Shown piece by piece: positions 44,963 to 54,202 of a stretch of 64,000 nucleotides of DNA. The first letter of the stretch is position 1. Every line of letters begins with the position of its first letter. The position numbers and the translations under genes are program-made. The notes below the pieces were generated by a model. That model was not told the DNA's origin. It was given only the letters and a program-made list of their open reading frames with translations, and did no database searches. Location of the stretch: contig NZ_CP009556.1 of the NCBI RefSeq assembly GCF_000959365.1, forward strand, positions 310,001-374,000, written 5' to 3'. This DNA is from Burkholderia oklahomensis C6786. Lineage in GTDB: Bacteria; Pseudomonadota; Gammaproteobacteria; Burkholderiales; Burkholderiaceae.

Positions 44963-46456
44963 TCAAACGGGTGCGCGCCGCCGCAGATCCGCGGGCGGGA
45001 TCTTCATCGCCTGCCGGTACTTCGTGACCGTGCGGCGCGCAAGCACGATCCCGCGCCCCGCGAGACGCTGCGCGAGCGCGACGTCGGACAGCGGGTCGAC
45101 CGCGTGCTCGGCCGCGATCATGTCGCGGATCAGCACCTTCGCGACGGCCGCCGAGCACGCGCCCTTGCCCGCCGCCTCGAGCTTGCGCGGGAAAAAGTGC
45201 TTGAACTCGAACGTGCCGTGCGGCGTCGCCATGTACTTGTTGCCGGTCGCGCGCGAGATCGTCGATTCGTGCAGGCCGAGCTCGTCGGCGATGTCGCGCA
45301 GCACGAGCGGCTTCAGCGCGATCTCGCCGTAACGGAAGAAATCGCGCTGACGCGCGACGATGCATTCGCCGACGCGCCGGATCGTGTCGAAGCGCTTCTG
45401 CGCGTTGCGGATCAGCCAGCGCGCCTCCTGCAACTGCTGGCCGAGCGGCGACTGATGCGACCCGCTCGATTGCGCGAACAGCTCCGCATAGCGGCGATGG
45501 ATGCGCGCGCGCGGCATCACGGCCGGATTGATCGTGACGATCCACTCGCCACGCACCTGCCGCACGATCACGTCGGGCACGACGTAGTTGCCGGCCGCGC
45601 TGCCGTACTGGTTGCCGGGGCGCGGATCGAGCCGCCGCACGAGCGCGCACGCGATGCGCAGCGTGCGCCCGTCGCAGCCGATGCGGCGCTGCATCTCGGC
45701 CGTCTCGCGGCGCGCGAGGCGCTCGAGATGATGCGCGGCGATCTCTTTTGCGCATTCGAGGCCAGGCGTGTCGGCGGGCATCGCGTCGAGTTCCAGCAGC
45801 AGGCATTCGGACAGCGAGCGCGCGCCGATCCCCGGCATGTCGAGCGACTGCACGAGCCGCAGCGCGACGAGCAGCTCCTGATCGGTCGGATGCAGCAGCG
45901 GGTCGGCCGCCGCCGCGAGCTCGGGCAGCGCCTGGCGCAGATAGCCGTCGTCGTCGAGCGCGTCGATGATCATTCGCGCGAGCGTGCGATCGCGCGGGGT
46001 CAGCTGGTAAAGACGCAGCGCGTCGTGCAGGTGTTCGTGCAGCGACGGCTCGGCCGTCATCCAGTCGCCGGGCTCGAGATCCGACGCGTCGTCGGATCGC
46101 CGGCTCGAAGCGCGCGCCGACAGCTCGACCGTGAACGGCAGGTCCTGCCCGACGGGCGGCGATGCGTCGGGTGCGCCGGGGACGGCGCCGTCAGCGCCGT
46201 CGGCATAGCCGCTGTCCGCATAGCCGTCGTCCGTTCGCGCGTCCGCTTCGGCGGGCGGCTCGCCCGGCGTCGCCGGGGCCGCGGCCGTGTCGTCGTCGGT
46301 CGATTGCGCGTCTTCGAGAAACGGATTGGTATCGAGCGCCTGGCGCAGCTCCTGTTGGAATTCGAGCGAAGAAAGCTGGAGCAGGCGCAGCGACTGCTGC
46401 AAGCGCGGCGTGAGCGCCAGGTGTTGACGCATTTGCAACGCGAGCGTGGCGGACAT
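44963..46456 (-). CDS. rpoN: RNA polymerase sigma-54 factor, second-type copy
   Basis: A 497-residue sigma-54. Region I begins [47 protein letters not shown], an acidic linker (about residues 50-110) follows, then the core-binding domain. The C-terminal RpoN box is ARRTVTKYR, preceded by the helix-turn-helix region ([17 protein letters not shown]). The canonical neighbours of proteobacterial rpoN (lptB, hpf, ptsN) are absent, so this is probably an additional copy such as the RpoN2 of related bacteria. An AGGGAGTCC site precedes the ATG at 46456. Confidence 0.92.
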   Translation of the reverse strand: MSATLALQMRQHLALTPRLQQSLRLLQLSSLEFQQELRQALDTNPFLEDAQSTDDDTAAAPATPGEPPAEADARTDDGYADSGYADGADGAVPGAPDASPPVGQDLPFTVELSARASSRRSDDASDLEPGDWMTAEPSLHEHLHDALRLYQLTPRDRTLARMIIDALDDDGYLRQALPELAAAADPLLHPTDQELLVALRLVQSLDMPGIGARSLSECLLLELDAMPADTPGLECAKEIAAHHLERLARRETAEMQRRIGCDGRTLRIACALVRRLDPRPGNQYGSAAGNYVVPDVIVRQVRGEWIVTINPAVMPRARIHRRYAELFAQSSGSHQSPLGQQLQEARWLIRNAQKRFDTIRRVGECIVARQRDFFRYGEIALKPLVLRDIADELGLHESTISRATGNKYMATPHGTFEFKHFFPRKLEAAGKGACSAAVAKVLIRDMIAAEHAVDPLSDVALAQRLAGRGIVLARRTVTKYRQAMKIPPADLRRRAPV

Positions 46457-47032
46457 GCGGGACTCCCTGTCGTGTGAATGGCGGTACGCGGATACACGCA
46501 ACTTCCGTACCAATCGCACGGCGCCTTGTACGAGCGGACTTTCGTCATACCCGTGCGGCGCCGCCGCCGCATCGGCCGGCGCTTTTTACAAAGGCGCGCG
46601 CAAGTTTTGGACCGCGACGCACGCGGATGGCGTTCGACGCGATCGGCGTCGCCGCCTTCTTTCGATCGATGCATTTGCGCCGACGCATCCGCGCAGATAT
46701 TGCCCTTCTCCGCAAAAATTTCACCTGCGCGCGTCGCATCGCGCAATCGGTTACGCCCGCGCTGCCGTGGTTCGCCGCACGGCAGCAGCGGCCGCGCTCC
46801 GTCGCGAGCGCGGGCCGGCGCGTTTCGAGCCGTGCACCGCCACATCGCCGGGTATGCCTGTTGCTGTTTGCGAGCGCCCCGTCGCGCTATGCGCGGGCAC
46901 GGCGACCGAGCCAGTCTTCGCCGAACCCATCGACATTTCACCCACCGGCGGCGACGCGACGCGCCAGCACGCCCGCACGGACGCTGCGAACCGCGCCGCG
47001 ACGTGTCGGCCGACCGATACAGAGAGGGAGTC
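46457..47032. other. Divergent intergenic region, no gene seen
   Basis: About 575 bases between the sigma-54 start and the plus-strand DUF4397 gene. It must contain both promoters. Open frames through it are Arg-rich shadows without ribosome sites. No clear palindrome or sigma-54 site was seen here. Confidence 0.5.
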
Positions 47033-47791
47033 ATGAAACCGATTCGAACCGTTGCGGCGCTGATCTCGGCCGTCGCGCTCGTCGCCGCATGCGGCGGCGA
47101 CGACACGGGCACCGAGCTCGGCATCTCGAATCCGCAGGCGCGCTTCATCAACGCGGTTCCCGCCGGCCCCAACCTCGACTATTTCCTGAATGCCCAGGCC
47201 AATGCGACCAACGTCGCATACAAGGGCGTCACACGCTACCGCTCGGTCGGCAGCGGCTCACAGACCGCGAGCTACAACGTGACCGGCACGAGCGTGACCA
47301 TCGCGTCGCAGACGTTCAACGCGGCGAACGGGCACCACTACACGACGATCGCGATCCCGAGCACGTCGACGCCGATCTCGGTGATCGACGACCCGTTCGC
47401 GAAGGGTCTGCTGTCCGACCAGGCGCGCGTGCGCAGCTTCAACGCGTCGCCGAACGCGCAGAACGTCGACATCTACGTCGTGCCGCCGGGCACGAACATC
47501 GCCGCGCAGAGCCCGACGCTCGCGGGCGCCGCCTATCAGAACGCGGTGCCGGCGTCGGGGCAGGATTCGGTCTATCTGTCGGGCGGCACGTATCAGGTGA
47601 TCGTCACGCTGCCGGGCTCGAAAACGCCGATCCTCACGACGCCGCCCGTCAGCATCGCGAACAACGCGGACTGGCTGCTGCTGACGATTCCCGCGGGCGG
47701 CATCGCGGACGTCACGCCGAACGACATTCACGTGCTCGTCGCGCAGGGCAACGACGCGGATACGTCCGCGCAGGAGCTGGGGCCGCAGTAA
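47033..47791 (+). CDS. DUF4397 lipoprotein
   Basis: A 252-residue predicted lipoprotein with lipobox ALVAAC, lipidated Cys20. The mature part has two immunoglobulin-like DUF4397 repeats, seen in the parallel phrases RFINAVPAGPNLDYFLN (near residue 38) and VRSFNASPNAQNVDIYVVPPG (near 130). Ordered beta strands fill the rest. It is likely attached to the outer membrane or exposed in the periplasm. Function is unknown. GAGGGAGTC precedes the ATG. Confidence 0.86.
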   Translation: MKPIRTVAALISAVALVAACGGDDTGTELGISNPQARFINAVPAGPNLDYFLNAQANATNVAYKGVTRYRSVGSGSQTASYNVTGTSVTIASQTFNAANGHHYTTIAIPSTSTPISVIDDPFAKGLLSDQARVRSFNASPNAQNVDIYVVPPGTNIAAQSPTLAGAAYQNAVPASGQDSVYLSGGTYQVIVTLPGSKTPILTTPPVSIANNADWLLLTIPAGGIADVTPNDIHVLVAQGNDADTSAQELGPQ

Positions 47792-47996
47792 CTCAGTAAG
47801 CAAGGCTGCGCCGCGTGCGGCGCGGTTCGAGGCCGGGCGGACGGCGATGTCCGGTGGTCGGCGTGTCGCACGCGGCGCTTGATGTGCGATGTTTGGCGCT
47901 CGGTTTGGCGTTCGACGTGCGTGAAGCGCGGCGCGTGGCAGCCGCCGCGCGCCCGCGGCCTATATCCGAACGCGCCGCCCGCGCGAACGCGGCGCG

Positions 47997-48506
47997 TCAG
48001 CGCTTCGCATCGCCGCGCTCGGATGCCGAGCGCTCGAGGAACGCGACGACGATATCGGGCAGGTGCTCCGACAGCCACTGCGCCATGTCGATTTCCTGCT
48101 TCAGGATCCGCTCGCCGCAATCGCGGATTTCCTTTTCGCCCGCGAGCTGAGCGGCGGCGATCAGCGTCTTGTACGACGCAATCTCGAGGTTCTCGAACAC
48201 GTAGCCCGCCATCGCCCCCTTCACGACTTCGTCCGACACGAATACGCCGCCCGCCGCCTGACCATAGGCGGCAATGCGAGCCGCCAAGTCCTTGATCGCG
48301 GAAGGCGCGATCTCCAGGCGCTGCAGGCAGCCTTCGAGCAGGCGCTGCTGTTCGAGCGTCGTCTCGACGTGCTGCCGGATCCGGTCGCGCAGCACCGGAT
48401 AGTTGTCGAGGCGCGCGGCCTGGGACTTCAGCATCGTCTCGGCGTGACGCTCCATCGCATAGGCGTCGCGCAGCCAGTCTTCCAAATGTTCTCGCGGAGT
48501 GGTCAT
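47997..48506 (-). CDS. DUF892 ferritin-like protein (YciE/YciF family)
   Basis: A 169-residue four-helix protein. It reads EHLEDWLRDAYAMERHAETML, then VETTLEQQRLLEGCL and NLEIASYKTLIAAAQ, with Glu and His spaced as ferritin-like metal ligands (ERHAE, ENLEIASY). YciE/YciF members are induced by osmotic or general stress; a peroxide or metal role is presumed. The ATG at 48506 has GAGGAATG near it. It stands between the DUF4397 and DUF3005 genes and is monocistronic. Confidence 0.87.
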   Translation of the reverse strand: MTTPREHLEDWLRDAYAMERHAETMLKSQAARLDNYPVLRDRIRQHVETTLEQQRLLEGCLQRLEIAPSAIKDLAARIAAYGQAAGGVFVSDEVVKGAMAGYVFENLEIASYKTLIAAAQLAGEKEIRDCGERILKQEIDMAQWLSEHLPDIVVAFLERSASERGDAKR

Positions 48507-48729
48507 CGCATTCCTCCAGCCGCATGCCGGTGCGGCGGGCCGTGCGGCACACCGCGCGCCGCAGCGTGAGTCGCGCAACGCGCGTGCCCGTGGGCCGGCG
48601 GTGCGGGTCGGACGCTCGCTCCGGCCGCCCGGCCATTCGATTCGATCGAATTTGCATCGCGCATTCGCTCGACCGCGCAGCGAACGGCACACGCCGCATC
48701 GGACGTCGCAGCGCCATCCGCGCCGCCGC

Positions 48730-49287
48730 TCAGCTCGATCGCTCGAAGCTGAACACGTGCTCCGTGCGCGCGCCCGTCGTGCGCTCGATGTCGACGGTGC
48801 CGCCGTAGACGACGCGCCAGCCTTCGCGCGGCTCGACCTCCGGCAGATAGCCGTGCGGGCGGCTCTCGATGCCGGCGAGGCCGTCGTCCGGCGTATCGAC
48901 GGCCTCGTCGAGCGACGCGTTCGAATAGATCACGTTGTCGTGCCATTCGGACGCGCCCGTCTGCGCCTCGCGCCCTTTGCCGTCGACGTCGACCGTGTTG
49001 TCGGTCGACGCCATGTTCGCATTGTCGAGCGTGACGATCCGGCTGGCCGCGCGCCGGACGGGGTCGCCGCTGTCGCACGCGTACCTGTCGACGTCGATGG
49101 GCGGCAGGCCGGTGGGCGTCTTGCCCGCGATCGCCTCGGCGGTGAGCTTGCGCGCGTTCGCGCCGCGCGCCTTCTCCCGGGACGACGCGTCCGGCATGGC
49201 GCGGCCGGCCGCGGGCGTCTCCCCGGGGCGCTTCGCCGCGATCTCGCGCGGTTGCTGCGGGGTGGGATTCGATTCGGCGTTCTGCAT
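48730..49287 (-). CDS. DUF3005-type hypothetical protein
   Basis: A 185-residue hydrophilic protein that I assign to DUF3005, known mainly from Burkholderia. The N-terminal 50 residues are Pro/Ala/Lys-rich and probably disordered. The conserved part runs LTAEAIAGKTPTGLPPIDVDRYACDS, ASRIVTLDNANMASTDNTVDVDGKG and GWRVVYGGTVDIERTTGARTEHVFSFERS. No signal peptide or membrane segment is present. AAGGAGGTACG directly upstream of the ATG is a very strong ribosome site. Confidence 0.75.
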   Translation of the reverse strand: MQNAESNPTPQQPREIAAKRPGETPAAGRAMPDASSREKARGANARKLTAEAIAGKTPTGLPPIDVDRYACDSGDPVRRAASRIVTLDNANMASTDNTVDVDGKGREAQTGASEWHDNVIYSNASLDEAVDTPDDGLAGIESRPHGYLPEVEPREGWRVVYGGTVDIERTTGARTEHVFSFERSS

Positions 49288-49442
49288 GCGTACCTCCTTG
49301 CAAACGAAACACGAATGCCGCGCGGAGCGCGGCCGGGTTCACGTCGATGGCAAGAAAGGCTCCCGCCGTCGGTTGCCCGGCGGCGCACGGGCCGGAACGC
49401 TTCGACGGCGGCGGCGCGCGCAACGCCGCCGCCGCGCCGCCG

Positions 49443-50360
49443 CTAGAACTGGTAATTGATCGACAGATCGACGACCGCGTTCGTCGAGCGCTGCGTGAGC
49501 GGGCTGCGCGCGGCGCTGCCGACGAGCTGGTCGACCGCGCCGTCGGCGGTCACGAACCAGTGCTTCGTGACGAACCACACGAGCGTCACGCCGCCGCCGA
49601 CCGACTTCACGCCCGCGCTCGGCTCGTAGCGCGGATGCCCGGAGCGCGCCGCCTGCGCGTCGTTCACGCCGAACCAGCCGTTCATGTAGCGCGAATCGGC
49701 GAAGGTGACCGACGGGCCCGCGAACCAGTAGAACTTTTCCGAGCTGCCCGGCAGCGGCATGTACGCGGAGAGATCGGCAACCCAGCCGTTCGCGCCGCCG
49801 ATGCTGCGCCGGACGTCCGCGCGCAGCACGAGCGGAAAGTCGCGCGAGATCACGTGGTCGGCCGACAGCTTGATCACCGCCGCCGGATTGATGTTGCCGA
49901 TGCCGGCCAGATGGCCGCGGTCGTCGGCCTCGCGGCGTCCGAGGTCGTAGCCCGCCGAGATCGTCGCGCGCCAGTTCGGGCCGCGCAGCACGTTGACGCC
50001 GATCCCCTCGCCCGTCGACGCGAACCACAGGTCGCGATAGCGGACGTCGAACGTCGGACCGGCCATCGGCCGGTACTGGTTCGAGCCTTCGTAGCGCGGC
50101 TGCAGCGTTCCGGCCGCGCCGACCGCGATCTGCCAGTTCGGTTGCTGCGGGTTGAACAGCTTGTCGAGCGGCACGCCGGCCGAGTACTGCCACTCGGCGA
50201 GCGGCGAAGGGGTCTGCGCGCGCGCCGAAACAGCCGCCGCCGCGCACGACGCGCAGACGATGCCGCGCACGATGTGCACGATGTGCACGATGCGCTTGCG
50301 CGCCGCCGCATGGCGCGGCGCGGCGGTTCCCCGAATTGAAACGGCTCGTGCGTCGACCAT
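49443..50360 (-). CDS. MipA/OmpV family outer-membrane protein
   Basis: A 305-residue beta-barrel protein. A long signal peptide contains the repeat RIVHIVHIVRGIV (from a 9-base DNA duplication) and ends near AVSARAQ. The barrel has MipA features: VGAAGTLQPRYEGSNQYRPMAGPTFDVRYRDLWFAS, ISAGYDLGRREADD and a terminal aromatic residue (DLSINYQF). MipA in Escherichia scaffolds murein enzymes; OmpV members also act as adhesins or channels. A tagged AAAGAGGACAG lies upstream. It is monocistronic within the island. Confidence 0.87.
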   Translation of the reverse strand: MVDARAVSIRGTAAPRHAAARKRIVHIVHIVRGIVCASCAAAAVSARAQTPSPLAEWQYSAGVPLDKLFNPQQPNWQIAVGAAGTLQPRYEGSNQYRPMAGPTFDVRYRDLWFASTGEGIGVNVLRGPNWRATISAGYDLGRREADDRGHLAGIGNINPAAVIKLSADHVISRDFPLVLRADVRRSIGGANGWVADLSAYMPLPGSSEKFYWFAGPSVTFADSRYMNGWFGVNDAQAARSGHPRYEPSAGVKSVGGGVTLVWFVTKHWFVTADGAVDQLVGSAARSPLTQRSTNAVVDLSINYQF

Positions 50361-50783
50361 GTGCTGTCCTCTTTGTTCGTGTTGTTGTCGGTGCGGCGCG
50401 CCTGCGCGCGAATCGCGCGCCCGGCGTAGCCGGCGCATGCGGCCGCGAGCCGCGTCGTCGTTGCGCGTGCGGCGATCGGCTGAAGCCTGACGCGAGCGCG
50501 ACGGATGCCGCGCGCTTGACGCCCGCTCCGCTCGCCTCTCGCGCCCGGCCCGGCGCGCGCGGGGCCGCCATGGCATTGCAGCACGGCGCGCCCGGGATGG
50601 GAATGCCGTCGCCGTATCGCGCGGCGTGCGGCTGGCCCCGGCCGGCGACGCGACATCGCCCCCGGCCGCCCCCCGTCGGCAGTCGGCAGTCGGCAGTCGG
50701 CAGTCGGCAGTCGGCAGTCGCTCCAGTGTGCACGCAAGCGGCGCATTCCGCGAGCCCCGCCGCGCGAAGCGCGGTGCGCGGCG
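50361..50783. other. Intergenic with a 7-bp tandem repeat, no gene seen
   Basis: About 420 bases between the MipA start and the end of the next lipoprotein gene. It contains the GTCGGCA array at 50675-50720 and the presumed MipA promoter. No other feature is evident. Confidence 0.5.
50675..50720. repeat. 7-bp tandem repeat GTCGGCA, six and a half copies
   Basis: Six perfect units of GTCGGCA run from 50675 to 50716, followed by GTCG. It lies in non-coding DNA about 65 bases past the stop of the lipoprotein gene and 315 bases upstream of mipA. The period is not a multiple of three and the copies are identical, so length variation by slippage is plausible. Confidence 0.85.
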
Positions 50784-51056
50784 TCAATAGCTGGTGCCGG
50801 GTGCGCTCGGCGCCGGAGCCGCGCCGCCGCCGCTGCCGTCCGGCGCCATCGGCGATGCGCTGTTACTGCCCGGACTGCCGTAGCGCGCGCCGTCGGACGG
50901 CGTGGCGGCTGTCGGCGGCGGCTGGCCGACGCCGTCCGTCATCGCGCCGCTGCTGCGCGGCGAGCTGCCGTACGAGCCGCTCTGCGAACAGGCCGTCGCC
51001 GCGAGGGCCAGGGCGGCGGCGCATGCCAGTTTCGTCGAAATCGCGTGAATAGTCAT
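50784..51056 (-). CDS. Small Gly/Ser/Pro-rich lipoprotein
   Basis: A 90-residue predicted lipoprotein of unknown family. The signal peptide ends in ALAATAC, lipidated Cys23. The mature 68 residues are almost wholly Gly, Ser, Pro and Ala (SQSGSYGSSPRSSGAMTDG) and probably disordered. AAGGAGCTTT precedes the ATG at 51056. The simple composition gives no functional clue; a cell-envelope filler or stress lipoprotein is possible. Confidence 0.7.
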   Translation of the reverse strand: MTIHAISTKLACAAALALAATACSQSGSYGSSPRSSGAMTDGVGQPPPTAATPSDGARYGSPGSNSASPMAPDGSGGGAAPAPSAPGTSY

Positions 51057-51106
51057 CGAAAGCTCCTTCGAGCGTGCAGCGCGTGCGCACGGCGCGCGCG
51101 ATCCGC

Positions 51107-51418
51107 TCAGAATCGGTTGATGTGAAAATCGCCCGCGTACGCGGTCGGACTGCGCTGCGCCATCATCTCGGCGAACTCGTCGGCGAGCCGCTGCAGCGCG
51201 AGGCGCTTCTGCTCGATGTCCCAATGGACGAACGCGGCGAACGCGTCGTCGTCGAACGTGATTGTCATGGCGGCCGGATGCCCGTCCGCGTGAAAGCCGA
51301 CGTGCAGCACGTCGGCCGGATGCTCCTCGATATGGAACGGCATCGAGCGGGCTTCGAAGTAGCGGCCCAGCGTCTCGGCGATCTCGCGCTTGTCGCCGGG
51401 CTCGACCCGGATCGTCAT
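51107..51418 (-). CDS. Hypothetical protein, 103 aa
   Basis: A compact alpha/beta protein with no export signal, of unknown family. It reads MTIRVEPGDKREIAETLGRY, then HIEEHPADVLHVGFHADGHPAAMTITFDDDAFAAFVHWDIEQKRLALQRLADEF. The regular strand-helix pattern and acidic and His residues look like a real folded protein rather than a shadow. The ATG at 51418 follows GAGGAAGCG. It lies 50 bases upstream of the small lipoprotein gene on the same strand and may be cotranscribed. Confidence 0.7.
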   Translation of the reverse strand: MTIRVEPGDKREIAETLGRYFEARSMPFHIEEHPADVLHVGFHADGHPAAMTITFDDDAFAAFVHWDIEQKRLALQRLADEFAEMMAQRSPTAYAGDFHINRF

Positions 51419-52650
51419 CGCTTCCTCCGTGGTGGCGGCCGGCGTGGATTCGCCGCCGGATACGGCCACTGTCGACGTGGTCACATGTGAACGTGGCCGC
51501 CGTGGATGCGGCCGCCGTGGTCCGGCAGCCGCGAGCAAGGCCGCCGCCGGCACGGTCGGTCGTCGCGAATTCGCCGGCATCGGTTCGGCCGCGCCGAATT
51601 CGTGCGCCGTGGGCGTGGGCGCCCTGCGTGCAGTTGCCACGCATACGGTCGTTGTAATGCGGGCGCCGGGCATCCAGTCACCGTGATTTCGATCGCCGGG
51701 AGTCCGGTCGACAGAAATCCGGGACGGCGCAAGTTCAGCCGACATGACCCCGGCCGCGTCACACGAACCACACATGAATCGGCGGATCGGGCGGCGGCGG
51801 ATCGCCTGCCGGATGACGGTGAGGTTCCGGCGGATCGGACGGCTCGCTGTCATCGTCGTCGTGATCGGATGGCGCGTATTCGGGGTCGATGTTGGAGATC
51901 GGCGGATTCGGCCGATGAAACAGAATGTCGGGTTGCATAGCGGATCGATGAATCGGTTTGCGTTACGGGATCGGATCGGCGATATCGCCCGTCCAACTCG
52001 CCGCAAGCACCGTGCCCATCGACGCATTCGCACACGTCGCAGCGCGTATATCTCGCAGCGCGTACGTCGCAACACGCATGCCGCAGCGCGCATGTCGCAG
52101 CGTGCACGTCGCAACGCGTACATCGCGATCGCCGCCTCCACGCACCTCGCTTCACGCCTACCAGACCACGCTTGGCCCGATCGCCGACGTCGTGCGCGCC
52201 TTGCGATCGCGCGAGATCCGATCGCCCGCATCCGTGCGTCGCTCCGCGCTGTGGACGAGCGCGGTCCAACGCTTTCTCGCGCGCCGGACGGCAACTTTGC
52301 ACGCCGTCTCCGTCGGTGGCGCGAATGAGGCGATCGCCCGCATCGGCCAGCGGCGATGCGAGTTCCACGGCGCAACGACACGAACGCACAAACGCTCGAC
52401 CACGCTTCATGCGCCCGCCCAATCACGTGAACGGCCCGCGCGCGGCGCCCGTCTCGCGACACGCCGCATCCATCGCCCGCTGCGTTCGCGGCTTCACGCG
52501 TCTCACGCCGCACGCCGCACGCCGCGCGTCACATGTCGCACGACACACGCCGTACGTCATACGTTCATACGCATGCGCGACACGCCGCCCCCCGATCGGC
52601 ATCGGTTACACCCTTCGCTTGTAAATCCTGCAAGCCGCCGTGCGACGCGA
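51419..52650. other. Long intergenic region with degenerate repeats, no gene seen
   Basis: About 1.2 kb without a supportable gene. It should contain the promoter of the 103-residue protein gene. The DNA is rich in short imperfect direct repeats, the clearest being the 14-bp array at 52038-52123; a similar CACGCCG-type stretch lies at 52495-52575. All long frames are Arg/Thr/His-rich and lack ribosome sites. Confidence 0.5.
52038..52123. repeat. Degenerate 14-bp direct repeat, about six copies
   Basis: Units starting CGCAGCGCG or CGCAACGCG recur at 52038, 52054, 52068, 52082, 52096 and 52110. All spacings after the first (16) are 14 bases. Purine/pyrimidine changes are scattered among the copies, so the array is old. 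Function is unknown. Confidence 0.6.
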
Positions 52651-52950
52651 TCACGCCTCGAACGCGGCCATCACGAGCCACATGTGATGGCCGTCGTCGC
52701 GAATTGGCGCGGCGAGCGCGAAGCGGTCGCGCGGCGCGCACGAGCGGATCAGCGCGCGGCGCGCCTCGTCCGGGCTGTCGAACGCCTCGTCGCCCAGGCG
52801 GCGTACGCTGTCCTTGCCTTCGAACATGCGGCGCTCGGGTCGATAGACGAGCGGCTCGCGCTTCCAATCCCCGAAACGGCTCAATACCGCTTCGAAACTG
52901 CCGCCGCATACGTTGGCTTCGTAATGAACTGCTGGCTTCGGCGTTTCCAT
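52651..52950 (-). CDS. Hypothetical protein, 99 aa
   Basis: A cytoplasmic protein of unknown family: METPKPAVHYEANVCGGSFE, then SRFGDWKREPLVYRPERRMFEGKDSVRRLGDEAFDSPDEARRALI and a terminal HHMWLVMAAFEA. Balanced composition and a strong GGGAGGTGG ribosome site before the ATG at 52950 support a real gene. It is monocistronic, upstream of a small plus-strand gene. No function can be assigned. Confidence 0.72.
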   Translation of the reverse strand: METPKPAVHYEANVCGGSFEAVLSRFGDWKREPLVYRPERRMFEGKDSVRRLGDEAFDSPDEARRALIRSCAPRDRFALAAPIRDDGHHMWLVMAAFEA

Positions 52951-53250
52951 CTGACCACCTCCCGGTCGCTCGGACGCCGTGCGATGCGCGACGCGTCATC
53001 GTCGTCGACGCCGGCACGACGTTCCAGGCAGATTCGATCGCGCGCGTCGCGCCGGCTGCCCGGACGACGCAACGGCCGACGACGCCTGTCCGGCGTCGAT
53101 GCCGCCGCGCATCCGACGGTCGGGCGTCGGCGAACGGCGCTGCCGCGAAACGCGGCGCTTCGCGCGACGCGGCAAATCACATACCCACGACGCGGTTCGC
53201 CGGGAACGGTCCTTGCTCGCGATAGAGGCAGACCTTGCCGGAGAAACGAT

Positions 53251-53499
53251 ATGACTCAGCACACCCCGCGACAGCACGCGCCGCGCGCGCCGAATTCCCC
53301 GCCGCTGAAGGACAAGGACGAGATCCGCACACACCGGTCGGAGGCATTGATCGACCAGGCGCTCGCAGACACCTTCCCCGCGAGCGATCCGCCCGCGACG
53401 GGCGGCGTCACGCGCGTCGATCCGTCAAAGCCCGCCGGCGGCGACAAGCCGCACGAACGGAAGCGCGACAAGCATCGATGCGGCGGCGCGAAGCATTGA
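53251..53499 (+). CDS. Small hydrophilic hypothetical protein
   Basis: An 82-residue protein with a Pro/Ala start, an acidic-basic middle (PPLKDKDEIRTHRSEALIDQALADTFPASDPPA) and a Lys/Arg/His-rich tail. The phrase QALADTFPASDPPA recurs in many small proteobacterial proteins of unknown function, as far as I recall. It lacks a hydrophobic core. The ATG at 53251 follows CCGGAGAAACG. A GC hairpin with a T4 run directly after the stop looks like its terminator. Confidence 0.72.
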   Translation: MTQHTPRQHAPRAPNSPPLKDKDEIRTHRSEALIDQALADTFPASDPPATGGVTRVDPSKPAGGDKPHERKRDKHRCGGAKH

Positions 53500-53506
53500 C
53501 GCACCC

Positions 53507-53542
53507 GGCCGCCGCCCATACGCGGCGGCCCGCGCGGGTTTT
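53507..53542 (+). terminator. Probable intrinsic terminator
   Basis: GGCCGCCGC at 53507-53515 pairs perfectly with GCGGCGGCC at 53522-53530 around a six-base loop, followed after eight bases by TTTT. It starts seven bases after the stop of the 82-residue protein gene. Confidence 0.55.
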
Positions 53543-53675
53543 CCGTCGGTCCGCGGCCGCGACGTGCGGCCACGCCGGGCACGCGCGAGCGTGCCGTTTC
53601 GGCAACGATCTTTTTTATGGAGGAACGTCGGGCGGCGGACGCGCCGCCGCCGGATCGTCATTCAAGGAGCATCAA

Positions 53676-53804
53676 ATGAGCAGGGCCAAGCGCATGTGGA
53701 GGGAAGTCGAAGGCGCAGTCGAAGTCACCGCATTGGCAGCGGTCGAATGCGCGCTGCTGATCGTCATTCTGGTCGTGCTGGGTTTCCCGCACGCGGCCAT
53801 CTGA
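53676..53804 (+). CDS. Very small membrane protein, 42 aa
   Basis: A single-pass protein: a basic start (MSRAKRMWREVEGAVEVTAL) and a hydrophobic helix (AAVECALLIVILVVLGFPHAA). No family recognised. A strong AAGGAGC site lies 6 bases before the ATG, which is the main support. It is separate from the preceding gene, with a terminator between. Small stress-induced membrane proteins of this kind are common in such islands; that role is inference. Confidence 0.65.
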   Translation: MSRAKRMWREVEGAVEVTALAAVECALLIVILVVLGFPHAAI

Positions 53805-54202
53805 TCCGCGCAATCCGGCGAGCGCTGCTCGGACGGCAACGCTCGCCGTACGCCTCGCGCGCATTGCGTTCATGGCGTTCGTCACATGCGTCACGTCGAC
53901 CGCAGGTGTTGCGTGCGTGTCCGTTGCCTCGATCGCGCGCCGCACTGTCACGATCGCACGGCATCGCGTAGCGTAGCGCGACGCGTGCGCATCTCGCCAC
54001 GATTCGCCGCGATGCGAGGCATCGCCTGAATCGAACGCGCGACCGCGATCGGACCCTGCGCACGGGATCGGCCGCCCTCGGCAGCGAAGGCATCGTGCGA
54101 GCGTCGAGACCGCCGGGCCGCGTCGAAGCCGTGCGGGCCGATCGCTCGACCGATTCCGGCGCGCCGTGCCGTCCGCCGCCGAGCGCATGCCGGCGCGTCC
54201 GC
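53805..54202. other. Intergenic, no gene seen
   Basis: About 400 bases between the small membrane protein and the end of the minus-strand 214-residue gene (convergent). No hairpin with T-run and no credible gene were found. Confidence 0.5.

Noticed and set aside
47808..47826. GC hairpin after the DUF4397 gene as a terminator
   Set aside because: The arms GCGCCGC/GCGGCGC are separated by only two bases and followed by just two T residues.
50675..52123. Repeat arrays as a CRISPR
   Set aside because: Units are 7 and 14 bases in direct tandem with no spacers, and no cas genes are present.
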